From Dasyornis broadbenti (Eukaryota > Chordata > Aves > Passeriformes > Dasyornithidae), in NCBI GenBank assembly GCA_013397935.1, contig VZRN01004661.1, positions 305,291 through 369,290 on the forward strand: a DNA stretch of 64,000 bases, written 5' to 3'. Both the position numbers and the translations under genes were made by a program. Of the stretch, positions 63,761 through 64,000 are shown in pieces. The notes beneath the pieces were generated by a model. The model had not been told where the DNA came from and did not search any database. It saw nothing but the letters and a program-made list of their open reading frames with translations. Within the stretch, counting starts at the first letter, position 1. Every line of letters begins with the position of its first letter.

Positions 63761-63833
63761 CTTGTTTTCTGTGTAGGTGGTCTGCATAGAAAACTATGAT
63801 CTCAAGAGTCAGGGGATAAAAGAGCAGGTAAGA
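63761..63833 (+). other. Exon-like segment with strong donor (unproven)
   Basis: A pyrimidine-rich stretch (63761-63774) ends in TAG at 63774-63776. A possible 51-nt exon (63777-63827) ends CAG and is followed by GTAAGA (63828-63833), a near-consensus donor. The exon is exactly 17 codons and one frame is fully open (starts VVCIENYD). No family is recognised, and 17 open codons are common by chance. It might be a microexon-sized coding or non-coding exon. Confidence 0.2.
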
Positions 63834-64000
63834 AAATACATTACTGATGAATTTTCCTTCTTCTCCATTTGTGTTGCAAATGAGCATCTCTGGCAGCAAA
63901 GCCCAGAGTGTGGCTTGCTGGAATACTCAGCTGATGAGGGCTCCAGCCGCTGGCTCCTCTGATCAGCTGATACCCGCACATTTTGCGTAAGGGGAAAACA
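63834..64000. other. Unassigned non-coding DNA at the window edge
   Basis: Nothing recognised in the final 167 bases. Confidence 0.6.

Noticed and set aside
1..64000. More than a hundred open frames of 60-206 codons
   Set aside because: They overlap in many frames on both strands, belong to no recognisable family, and their number and length fit chance in vertebrate non-coding DNA.
1..64000. CRISPR array, prophage, operon or defence system
   Set aside because: No regularly spaced repeats, no prokaryotic gene organisation, and the retroposons show bird DNA.

Overview
The window looks like vertebrate, specifically bird, nuclear DNA, and I find no convincing protein-coding gene in it. The composition is AT-rich with scattered GC-richer patches. 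Open frames are short (none over 206 codons) and belong to no family I recognise. There are no ribosome-binding sites, operons, tRNA or rRNA genes or CRISPR arrays. The diagnostic features are two retroposons. One is a 5'-truncated CR1 LINE fragment on the minus strand (about 10005-10210). The other is a tRNA-Ile-derived SINE with a CR1-type 3' tail (about 52758-52903), whose tRNA part can still be folded by eye. CR1 points to birds or other reptiles; the tRNA-Ile/CR1 SINE matches what I remember of the songbird element TguSINE1, so a passerine is my best guess. A 34-N assembly gap lies inside a poly-A tract at 12572-12605.

Layout. Positions 1-5.6 kb are unassigned DNA with the two longest minus-strand open frames and a perfect 11-bp-arm hairpin. 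From 6.6 to 7.6 kb two AT-rich blocks that look like conserved non-coding elements flank a small CpG-richer patch. A GC palindrome built on an 11-bp tandem repeat lies at 8.63 kb, an exon-like segment at 9.8 kb and the CR1 copy at 10.0 kb. Microsatellites, homopolymers and the gap occupy 10.8-13.3 kb. The best candidate regulatory block is 13.55-14.88 kb. Others are at 25.1-26.3, 37.5-38.1, 39.8-40.3, 41.2-41.6, 46.9-47.5, 48.1-48.6, 56.6-57.3, 59.6-59.8 and 62.2-62.6 kb. The SINE is at 52.8 kb. Two further exon-like segments (48022-48114 and 63777-63827) have good splice signals.

Interpretation. Recognisable mobile DNA is sparse, there are no genes, and many homeodomain-type ATTA/TAAT-rich unique stretches recur every few kilobases. 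That pattern is typical of a gene desert or very large intron carrying enhancers around a developmental regulator. This is inference: conservation cannot be measured from a single sequence. I do not see a novel biological system here. The most useful leads are the SINE, the candidate regulatory blocks and the three splice-flanked segments.
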